Shown here one piece after another: positions 25,950-37,613 of a DNA stretch of 64,000 bases; position 1 is the first letter of the stretch, and every line of letters begins with the position of its first letter. Location: assembly GCF_018333375.1 (NCBI RefSeq), contig NZ_BORW01000014.1, positions 1-64,000 of the forward strand. The letters run 5' to 3'. Source of the stretch: Paenibacillus cookii (GTDB lineage Bacteria > Bacillota > Bacilli > Paenibacillales > Paenibacillaceae). Under the pieces are notes generated by a model. That model had not been told where the DNA came from. It saw nothing but the letters and a program-made list of their open reading frames with translations, and did not search any database. The position numbers were made by a program, and so were the translations under genes.

Positions 25950-27347
25950 TTAGCCGATCGAACCTTCCATCTCGAATTTGATCAAACGGTTCATTTCGAC
26001 CGCATATTCCATCGGCAGTTCTTTCGTAAACGGTTCGATGAAGCCCATGACGATCATTTGCGTCGCTTCGGCTTCGCTCAAACCGCGGCTCATCAGGTAG
26101 AAGAGCTGATCTTCGGATACCTTCGAAACCGTCGCTTCGTGTTCAAGCACGATATTGTCGTTTTTGATTTCGTTGTACGGAATCGTATCCGACGTGGATT
26201 CGTTGTCCAGAATCAGCGTGTCGCATTTGATGTTGGCTTTGGCGCCGTCCGCGTTGCGTCCGAAGGAAGCCAGACCGCGGTAAGTGACCTTGCCGCCGTG
26301 TTTGCTGATCGATTTCGATACGATCGTCGAAGTCGTGTCCGGAGCCAGGTGAATCATTTTGGCGCCGGCGTCCTGGTGTTGTCCTTTGCCTGCCACCGCG
26401 ATCGACAATACCATGCCTTTCGCGCCGCGTCCTTTCAGGAGAACCGCAGGGTATTTCATCGTCAGCTTGGAGCCGATGTTGCCGTCAACCCATTCCATCG
26501 TTGCGTTTTCTTCGGCAACGGCACGCTTCGTGACGAGGTTGTAGATGTTTGGCGCCCAGTTTTGGATCGTGGTGTAACGAACGCGCGCATCTTTTTTACA
26601 GATGATTTCCACGACCGCGCTGTGCAGCGAGTTGGTGCTGTAGATCGGAGCGGTACAGCCTTCGACGTAGTGCACGAAGCTGCCTTCGTCCGCGATGATC
26701 AGCGTCCGTTCGAATTGTCCCATGTTTTCGGAGTTGATCCGGAAGTAGGCCTGCAGCGGAATTTCGCATTTGACGCCTTTTGGAACGTAGATGAAGCTGC
26801 CGCCGGACCATACCGCGCTGTTCAAAGCCGCAAATTTGTTGTCGGATGGAGGAACGACGGTGGCAAAATGCTCCCTGAAAATTTCAGGATGCTCTTTCAG
26901 CGCCGTATCGGTGTCCATGAAGATGACGCCCTGATCTTCCAGATCCTTTTGCATGTTATGGTATACGACCTCGGACTCGTATTGAGCGGATACGCCGGCG
27001 AGGAATTTTTGTTCCGCTTCCGGAATGCCCAGCTTGTCGAACGTTTCTTTGATTTCCGCAGGAACCTCTTCCCACGTTTTTCCTTGTTTCTCGGAAGGTC
27101 TCACATAATACTGGATATCATTGAAGTCCAGCTCGTCAAGGTTGCCGCCCCATTTCGGCATCGGCATTTTTTCGAACTGTTCAAGCGACTTCAGACGGAA
27201 CTCAAGCATCCATTCCGGTTCGTTTTTAATTTTGGAGATCTCGGTGACGATTTCGCGGGTCAACCCTTTACCGGTTTGGAAAACCGCTTTGTGCTCGTCG
27301 CGGAACCCGTATTTGTATTCTTCTATTTCAGGGGCCTTTTTAGCCAT
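25950..27347 (-). CDS. sufB: Fe-S cluster assembly protein SufB (housekeeping copy)
   Basis: The protein is 465 residues from ATG 27347, with AGGGAGG upstream. SufB is the scaffold that, with SufC and SufD, builds Fe-S clusters. The scaffold cysteine corresponding to E. coli Cys405 is in [10 protein letters not shown], and EGCTAPIYS and [10 protein letters not shown] are family-typical. It is the last gene of sufC-sufD-sufS-sufU-sufB, the standard Bacilli order. The protein is highly similar over its whole length to SufB2 at 40468-41865, pointing to duplication or transfer of a close relative. Confidence 0.97.
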   Translation of the reverse strand: MAKKAPEIEEYKYGFRDEHKAVFQTGKGLTREIVTEISKIKNEPEWMLEFRLKSLEQFEKMPMPKWGGNLDELDFNDIQYYVRPSEKQGKTWEEVPAEIKETFDKLGIPEAEQKFLAGVSAQYESEVVYHNMQKDLEDQGVIFMDTDTALKEHPEIFREHFATVVPPSDNKFAALNSAVWSGGSFIYVPKGVKCEIPLQAYFRINSENMGQFERTLIIADEGSFVHYVEGCTAPIYSTNSLHSAVVEIICKKDARVRYTTIQNWAPNIYNLVTKRAVAEENATMEWVDGNIGSKLTMKYPAVLLKGRGAKGMVLSIAVAGKGQHQDAGAKMIHLAPDTTSTIVSKSISKHGGKVTYRGLASFGRNADGAKANIKCDTLILDNESTSDTIPYNEIKNDNIVLEHEATVSKVSEDQLFYLMSRGLSEAEATQMIVMGFIEPFTKELPMEYAVEMNRLIKFEMEGSIG

Positions 27348-27368
27348 GGGTATGAACCTCCCTATCAA

Positions 27369-27799
27369 TTAATGGTCGTGCTGCTTCTCGTCGATCCCTT
27401 TGCGCAACGCATTCCACGCGAGCGTGGCGCATTTGATGCGGGCCGGGAACTTGTTTACGCCGGACAGGGCTTCAATATCCTCGTAGTCGTCGAAATGGAC
27501 GTCTTCCCCTTGCATCAGCGCGGAGAACCGGGATGCCAGCTCCCTCGCTTCCTCGACCGTTTTGCCTTTGACGGCTTCGGTCATCATGGAAGCGGAAGAC
27601 ATGCTGATCGAGCAGCCTTCCCCCGTATATCTCGCATCCTGTACGATTCCATCATCCACCTTGAGCTGCAGCGAAATTTTGTCGCCGCAAGTCGGGTTAT
27701 TCAAATCGACTGTAACGGTTCCGTCTTCGAATTTTCCCCGGTTCCGCGGATTTTTATAGTGGTCCATAATCACGCGCCGGTACAAGTCATCAAGTTGCA

Positions 27800-27800
<1 letters not shown>
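27369..27800 (-). CDS. sufU: SufU, zinc-dependent sulfurtransferase
   Basis: The protein is 143 residues. The zinc ligands of SufU are visible as Cys38 and Asp40 (NPTCGDK), Cys63 (GEGCSIS) and Cys124 (RIKCATL). SufU takes persulfide sulfur from SufS and hands it to the SufBCD scaffold in Gram-positive bacteria. The start overlaps the sufS stop by one base. It has the 18-21-residue insertion between the second and third cysteines that distinguishes SufU from IscU. No second sufU accompanies the sufCDB2 copy. Confidence 0.96.
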
Positions 27801-30312
<2,512 letters not shown>

Positions 30313-30334
30313 TTCGGTTTCCTCCTTCCGTTGT

Positions 30335-31117
30335 TTACGCTTCTTGTCCTACGGTCTCGTCTTCGATGCCCAGTTCTTCCTTCACCCAATCGTAACCTTC
30401 CGCTTCCAGGCGTTCGGCCAGCTCAGGACCGCCGGATTTCACGATGCGGCCTTGCATCATGACATGGACGAAGTCCGGTTTGATGTAGTTAAGCAGGCGT
30501 TGATAGTGGGTAATGATCAAGAAGCCGCGGTCTTCGCTGCGCATCGCGTTGACGCCGTTGGCAACGATTTTGAGGGCGTCGATATCCAGGCCCGAGTCGA
30601 TTTCGTCCAAAATGACGATGCTTGGTTCGATCATCATCATTTGCAAAATTTCGTTCCGTTTCTTTTCGCCGCCGGAGAAACCTTCATTGAGGTAGCGGTG
30701 CGCGAATTCCGGATTCATGTCGAGTTCTTTCATTTTTGCTTCCAATTGGCGGATAAAACGGATCAGGGAAATTTCCTGACCTTCTTCACGGCGGGCGTTA
30801 ATGGCACTGCGCAAAAAGTCGGAGTTTGTCACGCCCGTAATTTCGCTCGGGTACTGCATTGCAAGGAACAGACCTGCGCGTGCGCGCTCGTCGACTCCCA
30901 TTTCGAGCAAGTCTTCGCCGTTCAGCGTAGCGCTGCCCTCGGTAACTTCGTATTTAGGATGCCCCATCAGAGCGGAAGCCAGGGTACTTTTACCGGTACC
31001 GTTCGGACCCATGATGGCGTGGATTTCTCCGCCTTTCATTTCCAGGTTGATGCCTTTCAGGATTTCCTTGCCTTCAATTTCCGCTTTAAGGCCTTGAATC
31101 GAAAAGTGAGTAGCCAT
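30335..31117 (-). CDS. sufC: Fe-S cluster assembly ATPase SufC (housekeeping copy)
   Basis: The protein is 260 residues, an ABC-type ATPase that drives conformational change of SufBD. Walker A is GPNGTGKSTL, the signature is FSGGEKKRNE, Walker B is SIVILDEIDSG and the switch His is in IITHYQR. It is the first gene of the operon with GGAGGGAATAACGTAC before the ATG. The 140-bp leader contains a plausible sigma-A promoter with a degenerate Fur-like box. Confidence 0.97.
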   Translation of the reverse strand: MATHFSIQGLKAEIEGKEILKGINLEMKGGEIHAIMGPNGTGKSTLASALMGHPKYEVTEGSATLNGEDLLEMGVDERARAGLFLAMQYPSEITGVTNSDFLRSAINARREEGQEISLIRFIRQLEAKMKELDMNPEFAHRYLNEGFSGGEKKRNEILQMMMIEPSIVILDEIDSGLDIDALKIVANGVNAMRSEDRGFLIITHYQRLLNYIKPDFVHVMMQGRIVKSGGPELAERLEAEGYDWVKEELGIEDETVGQEA

Positions 31118-31199
31118 GTACGTTATTCCCTCCGTTATTGTGTTTTACCGAAATCAGACAGTCTATTTAAACAGGGATGACCTACCCTGATTTCAAGCA

Positions 31200-31251
31200 A
31201 TCATAATTATCAATTTAAAATGAATCTAAACTGATTCTCACTGATTATCAA
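31200..31251 (-). promoter_or_regulatory. promoter and degenerate Fur-like boxes of the sufCDSUB operon
   Basis: On minus, TTGATA (31246-31251) and TAGATT (31223-31228) are 17 bp apart and form a reasonable sigma-A promoter about 110 bp before sufC. GATAAT/GAGAATCA elements overlap the -35, and TGATAATTATGATTG sits at about 31200-31214, matching a Fur box on one side only. Fur control here is weakly supported, unlike the second suf operon. Confidence 0.4.
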
Positions 31252-31315
31252 CAATTTTATAATAAATACAGTTCCATATCAACCTTCATAGGCCGATTGT
31301 TTCCGAAATAATCGC

Positions 31316-31352
31316 AAAAGCAGGCCCGGCCTACACAGCCAAGCCTGCTTTC
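31316..31352 (-). terminator. probable dps terminator
   Basis: AAGCAGGC and GCCTGCTT arms enclose a 17-base loop, with a T run on minus. It lies about 175 bp after the dps stop, somewhat far. Confidence 0.5.
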
Positions 31353-31526
31353 GTATACGCGAAACTTAAGACAAAACGCCCTCCCCAGCCGGGACCGCGG
31401 CTCTTGCCGCGGCAGGACGAAGCCGCTTGAAATATTCCGGACGCGCACCGCCGCAACGCTCCTTAATTAAATAAGGAAGTTTTTCGTCGCGCCCGAAAAC
31501 GTTCCGTTTGCGGCCTTCTTTCAACC

Positions 31527-31985
31527 TTATCCCAGGTAAGAACGCAGCATCCACATATGCTTCTCCAGATCGTTTTTGATTTTGATGAACAAGTCTCCGG
31601 TCGGCTCGTCTCCCGTTTCGTCCGCGATCCGAATGCCCTCCTGCAGTTCTTCGGACACCGTGGCGAAATCCTCGATCAGGGTCTGCACCATTTTGCGGGC
31701 GTCCTCTTTGCCCGATGCCTCCTGGATCGTCGCCAGCTCCAAATATTCCTTCATCGTGGCGGCCGGGCTTCCTTTAATGGTTAAAAGTCGCTCGGCAACC
31801 TCGTCCATTTTGAGCGTAATGTCGTCGTACAGCTCTTCGAACTTCGCATGCAGCGTGAAGAAATGCTCGCCTTTGACGTACCAGTGGTAATTATGGATTT
31901 TGACGTACAGGACGTTCAGGTTCGCGACCTCCTGGTTCAATAGTTGCTCCAGCGTCGTTTTCGTTTTTGCGGTTGTTTTAGCCAT
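31527..31985 (-). CDS. dps: Dps-family ferritin-like DNA-protection protein
   Basis: The protein is 152 residues from ATG 31985 (an upstream in-frame start would add 67 residues unlike Dps). The ferroxidase ligands of Dps are visible in IHNYHWYVKGEHFFTLHAKF and DDITLKMDEVAERLL, which come from two subunits in the dodecamer. Dps oxidises and stores iron, uses up peroxide and can coat DNA. The N-terminus has several Lys (MAKTTAKTKTT), as in DNA-binding Dps. A sigma-B-like promoter is present about 125 bp upstream. It sits next to the iron-sulfur operon, in keeping with iron handling. Confidence 0.93.
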   Translation of the reverse strand: MAKTTAKTKTTLEQLLNQEVANLNVLYVKIHNYHWYVKGEHFFTLHAKFEELYDDITLKMDEVAERLLTIKGSPAATMKEYLELATIQEASGKEDARKMVQTLIEDFATVSEELQEGIRIADETGDEPTGDLFIKIKNDLEKHMWMLRSYLG

Positions 31986-32108
31986 GTCATATCCCTGCCT
32001 TTTCATGAATATAATCGGCCCTGCGCCGGGCGCGCAAAAGCCGTTTGCATTCTGCATGTCATCGGCTTCGGGCAGCTCTCTGCCGCTTGTCCGCCTTTGT
32101 TCATATAT

Positions 32109-32134
32109 TACCCTGCTGCTCCCTACATGAAACA
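32109..32134 (-). promoter_or_regulatory. sigma-B-like promoter upstream of dps
   Basis: On minus, GTTTCA (32129-32134) and GGGTAA (32109-32114) are 14 bp apart, close to the sigma-B pattern GTTTAA-N12-14-GGGTAT. B. subtilis dps is a sigma-B gene. Whether this organism has sigma-B is unknown from the window, so this is a candidate only. Confidence 0.4.
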
Positions 32135-32181
32135 AAAACGCCCCATCTTTCGCATGGAAATCTGTGCAAGCAAAAAAATGG

Positions 32182-32210
32182 TTCAAAAACCTGCCGTTAT
32201 CCGATATACT
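32182..32210 (+). promoter_or_regulatory. sigma-A-like promoter of mtnKA
   Basis: TTCAAA (32182-32187) and TATACT (32205-32210) are 17 bp apart, 84 bp before the mtnK start. No SAM riboswitch fits in the short leader, although mtnKA is S-box controlled in B. subtilis. Confidence 0.5.
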
Positions 32211-32293
32211 GAATAATAATTTACAATACCAAGCGATTAAGTTGGAATTATATTCGGTTTATGCGGTTCTTTATTTAGCGGAGGTGACTTTTC

Positions 32294-33520
32294 GTGTCCA
32301 CTTATCATCCACTCACGATCGAAGAAGCGATCTCTCTTGCCCGCGGCATTCCGGGTCATTTTCCTGCAGATGCCGCGCTCGCCTGCGAGGAAATCGGCGA
32401 CGGCAATTTGAATCTGGTGTTCCATATCACCGACCAAAACGGCGGCAAAAGCCTCATTATCAAACAAGCGCTGCCTTATGCGAAAGTCGTCGGCGAATCT
32501 TGGCCCCTGTCCCTGGACCGCGCAAGAATCGAACGGGAAGCCCTTCAGCTTCAGTACCGGCTTTGCCCCGGCCTCGCCCCGGAAGTGTATGCTTACGACG
32601 ATCGCCTCGCCATCACCGTCATGGAAGATTTAAGCGACCATACGATCATGCGCAAAGGCCTCATCGATGGCGTCGCTTATCCGCTTTTTGCGGAGCATAT
32701 CGGGGAGTTCCTGGCGAGAACGCTGTTTTTCACGTCGGACTTGGCCATGAACCCGCAGGAGAAAAAGGAGCAGGTCAAAAAATTCATCAATCCCGATTTG
32801 TGCAAAATTACCGAGGATTTGATTTTCGAAGATCCGTACAAGCCGTCCGCCAACAACAACTATCCGGAATACCTTGAGGACGAAGCCCGGAGCCTTCGCG
32901 AAGACGCGGCCCTCCATCTTGAAGTGGCGCTGCTGCGCGAAGCCTTCCTGACCCGCGCGGAAGCGCTGCTGCACGGCGACCTGCACACCGGAAGCATTTT
33001 CGCGACGCCGGAGTCGACGAAAGTCATCGATCCCGAATTTGCATATTACGGGCCGATGGGCTTCGACGTCGGGGCCGTCATCGCCAACCTGTTGCTGAAT
33101 TACGCTTCCCGCCCGGGATGGACGAAAGACCCGGCCGCCCGCCGGGAAACGGAGCAGCGGCTGCTTTCGATGGTGTCGGAAATCTGGCAGGAGTTCGAAA
33201 CCCGCTTCCGCAAACTATGGGACGAAGAAGCCAAAGATCCGATGGCGGGATCCCCGGGTTACCAGGACGTATACGTCGCCAAGGTTTTGCGGGATACGGC
33301 CGGTTTCGCCGGCTGCAAAATGATCCGCCGGATCGTCGGCCTCTCGCATGTCGCGGACATCGACGCCATCGAAGACGAGCGGCTTCGGGAAGAAGCCCAA
33401 CGCAAAGCCCTTGCCATCGGCAAGCATCTCGTGAAACACCACCGCACCGTGACGAACGGAGAAGACATTCTGCGGCTCGTGAAACAAGCGGCACAACCAT
33501 TCGAAGGAGCAGTACGATGA
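32294..33520 (+). CDS. mtnK: S-methyl-5-thioribose kinase MtnK
   Basis: The protein is 408 residues from GTG 32294 with GGAGGTGA upstream. It phosphorylates methylthioribose in methionine salvage. Kinase features are visible: [12 protein letters not shown] (catalytic loop HGDLHxGS) and [17 protein letters not shown] (the DPE metal motif). The N-terminal ATP-binding lobe includes LNLVFHI and [10 protein letters not shown]. It overlaps mtnA by four bases (ATGA), so the pair is co-translated. Later salvage genes (mtnW, X, B, D) are not in the window. Confidence 0.95.
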   Translation: MSTYHPLTIEEAISLARGIPGHFPADAALACEEIGDGNLNLVFHITDQNGGKSLIIKQALPYAKVVGESWPLSLDRARIEREALQLQYRLCPGLAPEVYAYDDRLAITVMEDLSDHTIMRKGLIDGVAYPLFAEHIGEFLARTLFFTSDLAMNPQEKKEQVKKFINPDLCKITEDLIFEDPYKPSANNNYPEYLEDEARSLREDAALHLEVALLREAFLTRAEALLHGDLHTGSIFATPESTKVIDPEFAYYGPMGFDVGAVIANLLLNYASRPGWTKDPAARRETEQRLLSMVSEIWQEFETRFRKLWDEEAKDPMAGSPGYQDVYVAKVLRDTAGFAGCKMIRRIVGLSHVADIDAIEDERLREEAQRKALAIGKHLVKHHRTVTNGEDILRLVKQAAQPFEGAVR

Positions 33521-34596
33521 GCATCCAGGAATCTACGCAAAAAGATAGATACCAACCGCTGATCTCGGTGGTATGGGAAGAGGATTCGCTGAAGCTTTTG
33601 GATCAGCGCCTCCTGCCCGAAAACATCATCATGCGAAAACTCGTCACGCCCGAGGAGGTATGGGAAGCCATCCACGCCATGGTCGTGCGCGGGGCGCCCG
33701 CGATCGGCATCGCGGCCGCCTACGGCGTCGTCCTCGGCGCCAAACGGTACGCAGGCGCGGACAAGCTGGAATGGCTGCAGCATATCCACAAGGTATGCGC
33801 CTATCTGGCAACCTCCCGTCCGACGGCCGTGAACCTGTTCTGGGCGCTGGACCGGATGAAGGAAAAGGCCTCCCGCCTTGCCGCTTCCGAGGACGGGATC
33901 GCCGGCTTCCCGGATGCCCTTCTCGCCGAAGCGGCGTCGATCCAAGCCGAAGACGAGGACGTCTGCCGCCGGATCGGCGAGCACGCGCTGCCGCTGTTTT
34001 CGGACGGCATGGGCGTCCTGACGCATTGCAATGCGGGCGGGCTCGCGACGGCCAAATACGGAACCGCGACCGCCCCCATGTATCTCGCCCATGAAAAAGG
34101 CATGAAGCTGAAGGTGTTCGCGGACGAAACCCGCCCCGTTCTCCAAGGCGCGCGCCTCACCGCCTTCGAACTGCAGCAGGCGGGCATCGACGTCACGCTG
34201 CTTTGCGACAACATGGCCGGCATGGTCATGTCCAAAGGCTGGGTGCAGGCGGTGATCGTCGGCACGGACCGCGTCGCGGCCAACGGCGACGTGGCGAACA
34301 AAATCGGCACCTACAGCCTCGCCGTTCTGGCCAAAGCCCACGGCATTCCTTTTTACGTGGCTTGTCCGCTGTCAACGATCGACCTGAATACCGAATCGGG
34401 CGACCTGATTCCGATCGAGGAACGGCCGGAGCATGAAATTACCGAAGGTTTCGGCAAAAGAACGGCTCCCAACGGCATCAAAGTCTATAATCCGGCATTC
34501 GACGTGACGCCAAACGAATACGTCACCGCGATCATAACGGAAAAAGGCATCGTCCGCGCTCCCTACCGGGAACATCTGGCGGCGCTCTTCCGCTAG
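33517..34596 (+). CDS. mtnA: S-methyl-5-thioribose-1-phosphate isomerase MtnA
   Basis: The protein is 359 residues from ATG 33517 (GAAGGAGCAG upstream, ATGA overlap with mtnK). It converts methylthioribose-1-phosphate to methylthioribulose-1-phosphate. MtnA/eIF2B-type signatures are [30 protein letters not shown] with the catalytic Cys, and [17 protein letters not shown] with the catalytic Asp. A clear terminator follows at 34645. Confidence 0.96.
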   Translation: MSIQESTQKDRYQPLISVVWEEDSLKLLDQRLLPENIIMRKLVTPEEVWEAIHAMVVRGAPAIGIAAAYGVVLGAKRYAGADKLEWLQHIHKVCAYLATSRPTAVNLFWALDRMKEKASRLAASEDGIAGFPDALLAEAASIQAEDEDVCRRIGEHALPLFSDGMGVLTHCNAGGLATAKYGTATAPMYLAHEKGMKLKVFADETRPVLQGARLTAFELQQAGIDVTLLCDNMAGMVMSKGWVQAVIVGTDRVAANGDVANKIGTYSLAVLAKAHGIPFYVACPLSTIDLNTESGDLIPIEERPEHEITEGFGKRTAPNGIKVYNPAFDVTPNEYVTAIITEKGIVRAPYREHLAALFR

Positions 34597-34643
34597 AGGC
34601 GGCACGCAAACGATTTTTTACCAAATCCCATAATGCCAAAAAC

Positions 34644-34674
34644 GAAACCAGCCCTGGCGGGCTGGTTTTTTTCG
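34644..34674 (+). terminator. terminator of mtnKA
   Basis: AACCAGCCC and GGGCTGGTT arms flank TGGC and precede seven T. It lies about 50 bp after the mtnA stop. Confidence 0.9.
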
Positions 34675-34728
34675 CCGCACTTTTAATCAGCCAGCTTCAT
34701 GAAAATCTATGACCATTGAACCAGTTGT

Positions 34729-35031
34729 CTATAGCATTTTTAGAAGCGCTTCATGTCCGGGCATGCCCGGAACGATACCCAGGGCGGCTGCTTCCGACGT
34801 GACGGATTCGAGCGGCGATTCCAGCAGCTCCTTCAACGTCCGGACGCCCACCGCTCTTCCCGCAATGATCTTGCGGTCGCCCAGGCGATCATTTAAAAGT
34901 CCGATGTCGAGCGCTCCGCACATGATGTAACCGCGCGAGGTGCTGATCGTCAGCAGGGTCGTTTTGGGGAGCTTGACTTCCACTCCGACAAGGGTGTGAC
35001 CACCGACCGAAATAGGCTCCATCGTCACCAT
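34729..35031 (-). CDS. yunC: YunC-family DUF1805 protein
   Basis: The protein is 100 residues with the DUF1805/YunC pattern: GHTLVGVEVKLPKTTLL, SRGYIMCGALDIGLLN and DRKIIAGRAVGVRTLKELL. Small single-domain beta-alpha protein of unknown role, widespread in Bacilli. A GGGAGG ribosome site lies before the ATG. It converges with mtnA. A YunD-like gene is elsewhere in this window (22332), unlike in B. subtilis, where yunC and yunD are adjacent. Confidence 0.85.
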   Translation of the reverse strand: MVTMEPISVGGHTLVGVEVKLPKTTLLTISTSRGYIMCGALDIGLLNDRLGDRKIIAGRAVGVRTLKELLESPLESVTSEAAALGIVPGMPGHEALLKML

Positions 35032-35157
35032 AGGCTCACACCTCCCTATTAGGATAAATGCTCAAATTATGTGTATTCCCGCAAGGCGCTTCCCGTGTAG
35101 GCGACCTTCCCGCCGGCTAGGAATAAAGTTATGCACGCATCCGACATTAGGACTATT

Positions 35158-35182
35158 CACGTTTACGTGTTCATGATATGAT
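35158..35182 (+). promoter_or_regulatory. palindrome and -10-like element before the 35231 gene
   Basis: CACGT-TT-ACGTG (35158-35169), a perfect 12-bp palindrome, lies just upstream of TATGAT (35177-35182). The matching -35 (TATTCA) is weak, which would fit a promoter needing an activator; this is inference. Confidence 0.4.
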
Positions 35183-35230
35183 TTATTCAGTTTCATACAT
35201 ATTTTTCACATGGTATAGGCTGGGGGAATT

Positions 35231-35767
35231 ATGGAGAATAAACAAAATGTTGAAGAGTCAGGGTATTTGTTTAATGTCGATATCCTGGTCAAAGGCCGTT
35301 CGAATGCGCTTGCATTGCAGGCGATGATCGAAATGTTTAACCAATGCGAAAGCATCGCGGACTTCCGGATCAAATCCGGAATGGAGCTTGGCCAGCTGAT
35401 CGATTCGATGCTTCGGGACAAACGGAAATCCCTTGTTCACAAGTCAGGCGCTTCCGCAGATTTGCCTGTGCCTGACAACAACCGCACTCAAAAAGCAAAG
35501 ACCGGACAACCGGCGACCAGCCCCAGCTCCCCCGCTGAGAAAAAAACGATTTCCGCGGATTACGGCTCCCAGCTGTATGAATGGATCACGGAATGCATCC
35601 GCGACAACCGGCTGACCCGGCTGACGATCAGCCGCGGCGGCACACGGAACAGTATGCCGTGCCGCATATTGAATTTCGACGAAACCAATCAGCTGCTTAA
35701 CGTCTACCACGTCGACGAGAAGCAGGTCTATTCGTTTAAGCTTAGCGAAATCATTGAGGTCGTCTAA
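35231..35767 (+). CDS. uncharacterised two-part protein
   Basis: The protein is 178 residues and I do not recognise it. Residues about 10-65 form an alpha-beta N-terminal part (YLFNVDILVKGRSNALALQ). A polar Pro/Ser/Lys-rich linker covers about 72-110. The C-terminal part (about 112-178) ends with beta strands resembling a small Sm-like or WYL-like barrel (MPCRILNFDETNQLLNVYHV, then VYSFKLSEIIEVV). No Cys clusters, signal peptide or membrane segment. The ribosome site GGGGGAATT is modest. Upstream are a TATGAT -10-like element at 35177 and a CACGT-TT-ACGTG palindrome at 35158-35169. A terminator follows. Confidence 0.7.
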   Translation: MENKQNVEESGYLFNVDILVKGRSNALALQAMIEMFNQCESIADFRIKSGMELGQLIDSMLRDKRKSLVHKSGASADLPVPDNNRTQKAKTGQPATSPSSPAEKKTISADYGSQLYEWITECIRDNRLTRLTISRGGTRNSMPCRILNFDETNQLLNVYHVDEKQVYSFKLSEIIEVV

Positions 35768-35772
35768 TACGA

Positions 35773-35819
35773 GCAAAGCCCTTGTCCTCCTGTGAACAGG
35801 AAGCGCAAGGGCTTTCTTA
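35773..35819. terminator. bidirectional terminator
   Basis: AAAGCCCTTG and CAAGGGCTTT arms with an internal CCTGTGAACAGG stem lie between the convergent genes at 35231 and 35823, with T-rich ends on plus. Confidence 0.85.
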
Positions 35820-35822
35820 GTC

Positions 35823-36203
35823 TTATCGTTTCTTTCGCGACGCCGCATCGGCGATCAGGCATATCCATCCGGCGATGAACGCCACGCCGCCGATCGGCGT
35901 AATCGCTCCAAGCTGCTTGATCCCGGTAACGGTCAGCACGTACAAGCTGCCGGAAAAAAGAATGATGCCCGCAAACAAAAGCCAGCCGGCCCAGGCCAAT
36001 TTTCGCGAATCCCCCCAGATGCCGGCCGCTACCGCGATCAAAATGATGCCAAGCGCATGCGCCATATGGTATTGAACCCCGGTTTCATAAACTTTCATCG
36101 CATCTTCGCCGACGATCGGTTCCAGCAAATGGGCACCGAAAGCGCCGATCGCCACGGAGAGCATGGCCATGATCGCGCCGATGATCATAAACTTGCGCTG
36201 CAT
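35823..36203 (-). CDS. DUF423 membrane protein (YwdK-like)
   Basis: The protein is 126 residues with four hydrophobic segments and the family signatures AIGAFGAHLLEP near the start, QYHMAHALGI and ITPIGGVAFIAGW. DUF423 proteins are small inner-membrane proteins of unknown function, common in bacteria. The ATG has AAGGAGTGG upstream. It is a single-gene unit sharing a terminator with the convergent gene at 35231. Confidence 0.87.
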   Translation of the reverse strand: MQRKFMIIGAIMAMLSVAIGAFGAHLLEPIVGEDAMKVYETGVQYHMAHALGIILIAVAAGIWGDSRKLAWAGWLLFAGIILFSGSLYVLTVTGIKQLGAITPIGGVAFIAGWICLIADAASRKKR

Positions 36204-36376
36204 GTGTCGTCTCCACTCCTTCGCTTAGGTTTTGCAGTCTGTCATCATATTACCCGATCCGGTATGCCTTTTCCACCGCTTCCCCGCGCCGAAAGCCTTC
36301 GCCCGTCTTGATTTTTGCTTGATAATATGGAAGAGTAAGAAGCATACATATCTATTCACTTAAGGAGAGAAAGAAC

Positions 36377-36745
36377 ATGGAACCACACCAGCATCCGCTC
36401 CGGCATAAACGGCACTCCGGTCCCGGAATCGCCTCGTTTATCATCAGCCTCGTGTCCATGCTGGCCTATATCATTAGCGTTGGCGCGATGGGGGCCGTTT
36501 TCGCCCAAGGCCTCGAGACCGACAGTTCCTGGACCCAGAGCTCGACCACGGGCGTCACGGTCATCACCATGATCCTGATCGGCCTGTTCGCCGCGAATGT
36601 CATCGGCGTGATTTTGGGCATCGTCGGGACGATTCTCCGGAACCGCAAAAAAATCTTCGCCGTATTGGGGCTCTCCCTGAACGCCATTATCATTTTCAGT
36701 TTTGGCCTGATGTTTGTCGTACTTATGCTAAGAGCAGGAAGGTGA
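36377..36745 (+). CDS. small three-helix membrane protein
   Basis: The protein is 122 residues with a His-rich N-terminus (MEPHQHPLRHKRHSG) and three hydrophobic segments at about 18-42, 60-84 and 92-118, in the style of DUF4064/DUF4190-type proteins. I assign no function. AAGGAGAGAAAG precedes the ATG. Its stop overlaps the leader of the first degV gene, five bases before that start, so it is probably the first gene of a three-gene unit with the two degV genes. Confidence 0.65.
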   Translation: MEPHQHPLRHKRHSGPGIASFIISLVSMLAYIISVGAMGAVFAQGLETDSSWTQSSTTGVTVITMILIGLFAANVIGVILGIVGTILRNRKKIFAVLGLSLNAIIIFSFGLMFVVLMLRAGR

Positions 36746-36750
36746 CCGAA

Positions 36751-37602
36751 ATGACGAACGTTAAAATTTTTGCCGACAGCACTTGCGACCTGCCCCGGGA
36801 GTGGATCCGGGACTACGGGATCGGCCTGATTCCTCTTTATGTCACGTTCGGGGACAAGACCTACAGGGACGGCGTGGACATTAGCGTGGCCGAGCTTTAC
36901 GCCGAAGTGGACAAAACAGGCAGCTTGCCGAAAACCGCCGCTCCGTCGCCGTCGGACTTCATCCAGGCGTTTACGCCGGACATCGAGGAAGGCCGGGACA
37001 TCGTGTATATCAGCCTTTCGTCGGAACTGTCCTCCACGTATCAAAACGCGGTGATCGCCGCGGGCGAATTTCCCGACGGAAGGGTGACGGTGGTTGACTC
37101 ATTAAACCTGTCCACGGGAATCGGGCTTCAGGTGATGAAGGCGGTCAAAGCGGCCGAAGCGGGAAAAAGCGCGCGGGACATCGCCGAATTGGTGCAAAGC
37201 GTCAGACCGCTTGTCGAAACCGAATTCGTGATCGATTCGCTGGATTATTTGTATAAGGGCGGAAGATGCTCCGGCATGCAGAATCTCGTCGGCAGCCTGC
37301 TGAAAATCCGTCCGGTCATCAAGGTCATCGACGGAAAAATGACCCCGGCCTACAAAGTCCGCGGCAAACGGGAAAAAGCGCTGGAGCAGCTGCTGACTAA
37401 CGCCCTGGCCAACCGGGACCGGATGGATCAAGATCTCATTTTCGTTACCCATTCGATGGCGGAGGAAGACGCCCGGGAACTCAAACGGATGCTTGAGGAG
37501 CGTACCGGCGCCCGCGAAGTCGCCATCTCCGATGCCGGCTGCGTCATTTCCTCCCACTGCGGGGCCAAAACGATCGGGATTTTATATGTAAAGAAAAACT
37601 AA
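36751..37602 (+). CDS. DegV-family fatty-acid-binding protein (copy 1)
   Basis: The protein is 283 residues from ATG 36751 (AGGAAGGTGA upstream; a GTG three codons earlier is possible). DegV/FakB proteins hold a fatty acid and present its carboxylate to the kinase FakA. Typical segments: FADSTCDLPREW, GVDISVAELY, TAAPSPSDF, SLSSELSSTYQNA, VVDSLNLSTGIG and the C-terminal SSHCGAKTIGI. It is followed 11 bp later by a very similar second copy. No fakA kinase is in the window. Confidence 0.9.
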   Translation: MTNVKIFADSTCDLPREWIRDYGIGLIPLYVTFGDKTYRDGVDISVAELYAEVDKTGSLPKTAAPSPSDFIQAFTPDIEEGRDIVYISLSSELSSTYQNAVIAAGEFPDGRVTVVDSLNLSTGIGLQVMKAVKAAEAGKSARDIAELVQSVRPLVETEFVIDSLDYLYKGGRCSGMQNLVGSLLKIRPVIKVIDGKMTPAYKVRGKREKALEQLLTNALANRDRMDQDLIFVTHSMAEEDARELKRMLEERTGAREVAISDAGCVISSHCGAKTIGILYVKKN

Positions 37603-37613
37603 GGGAGATGTTC

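Larger units (their letters stand above)
31118..31526. other. 409-bp intergenic region between sufC and dps
   Basis: This gap holds the suf promoter region (31118-31260) and the dps terminator (31316-31352). I see no credible gene: short minus-strand reading frames here lack ribosome sites and family resemblance. Confidence 0.7.

Noticed and set aside
31257..31554. Short minus-strand reading frames between the suf operon and dps
   Set aside because: No ribosome site, low-complexity content and overlap with the dps terminator.
32211..32293. A SAM (S-box) riboswitch before mtnK
   Set aside because: The leader is only about 80 bp and shows no S-box core or terminator, although B. subtilis mtnKA has one.
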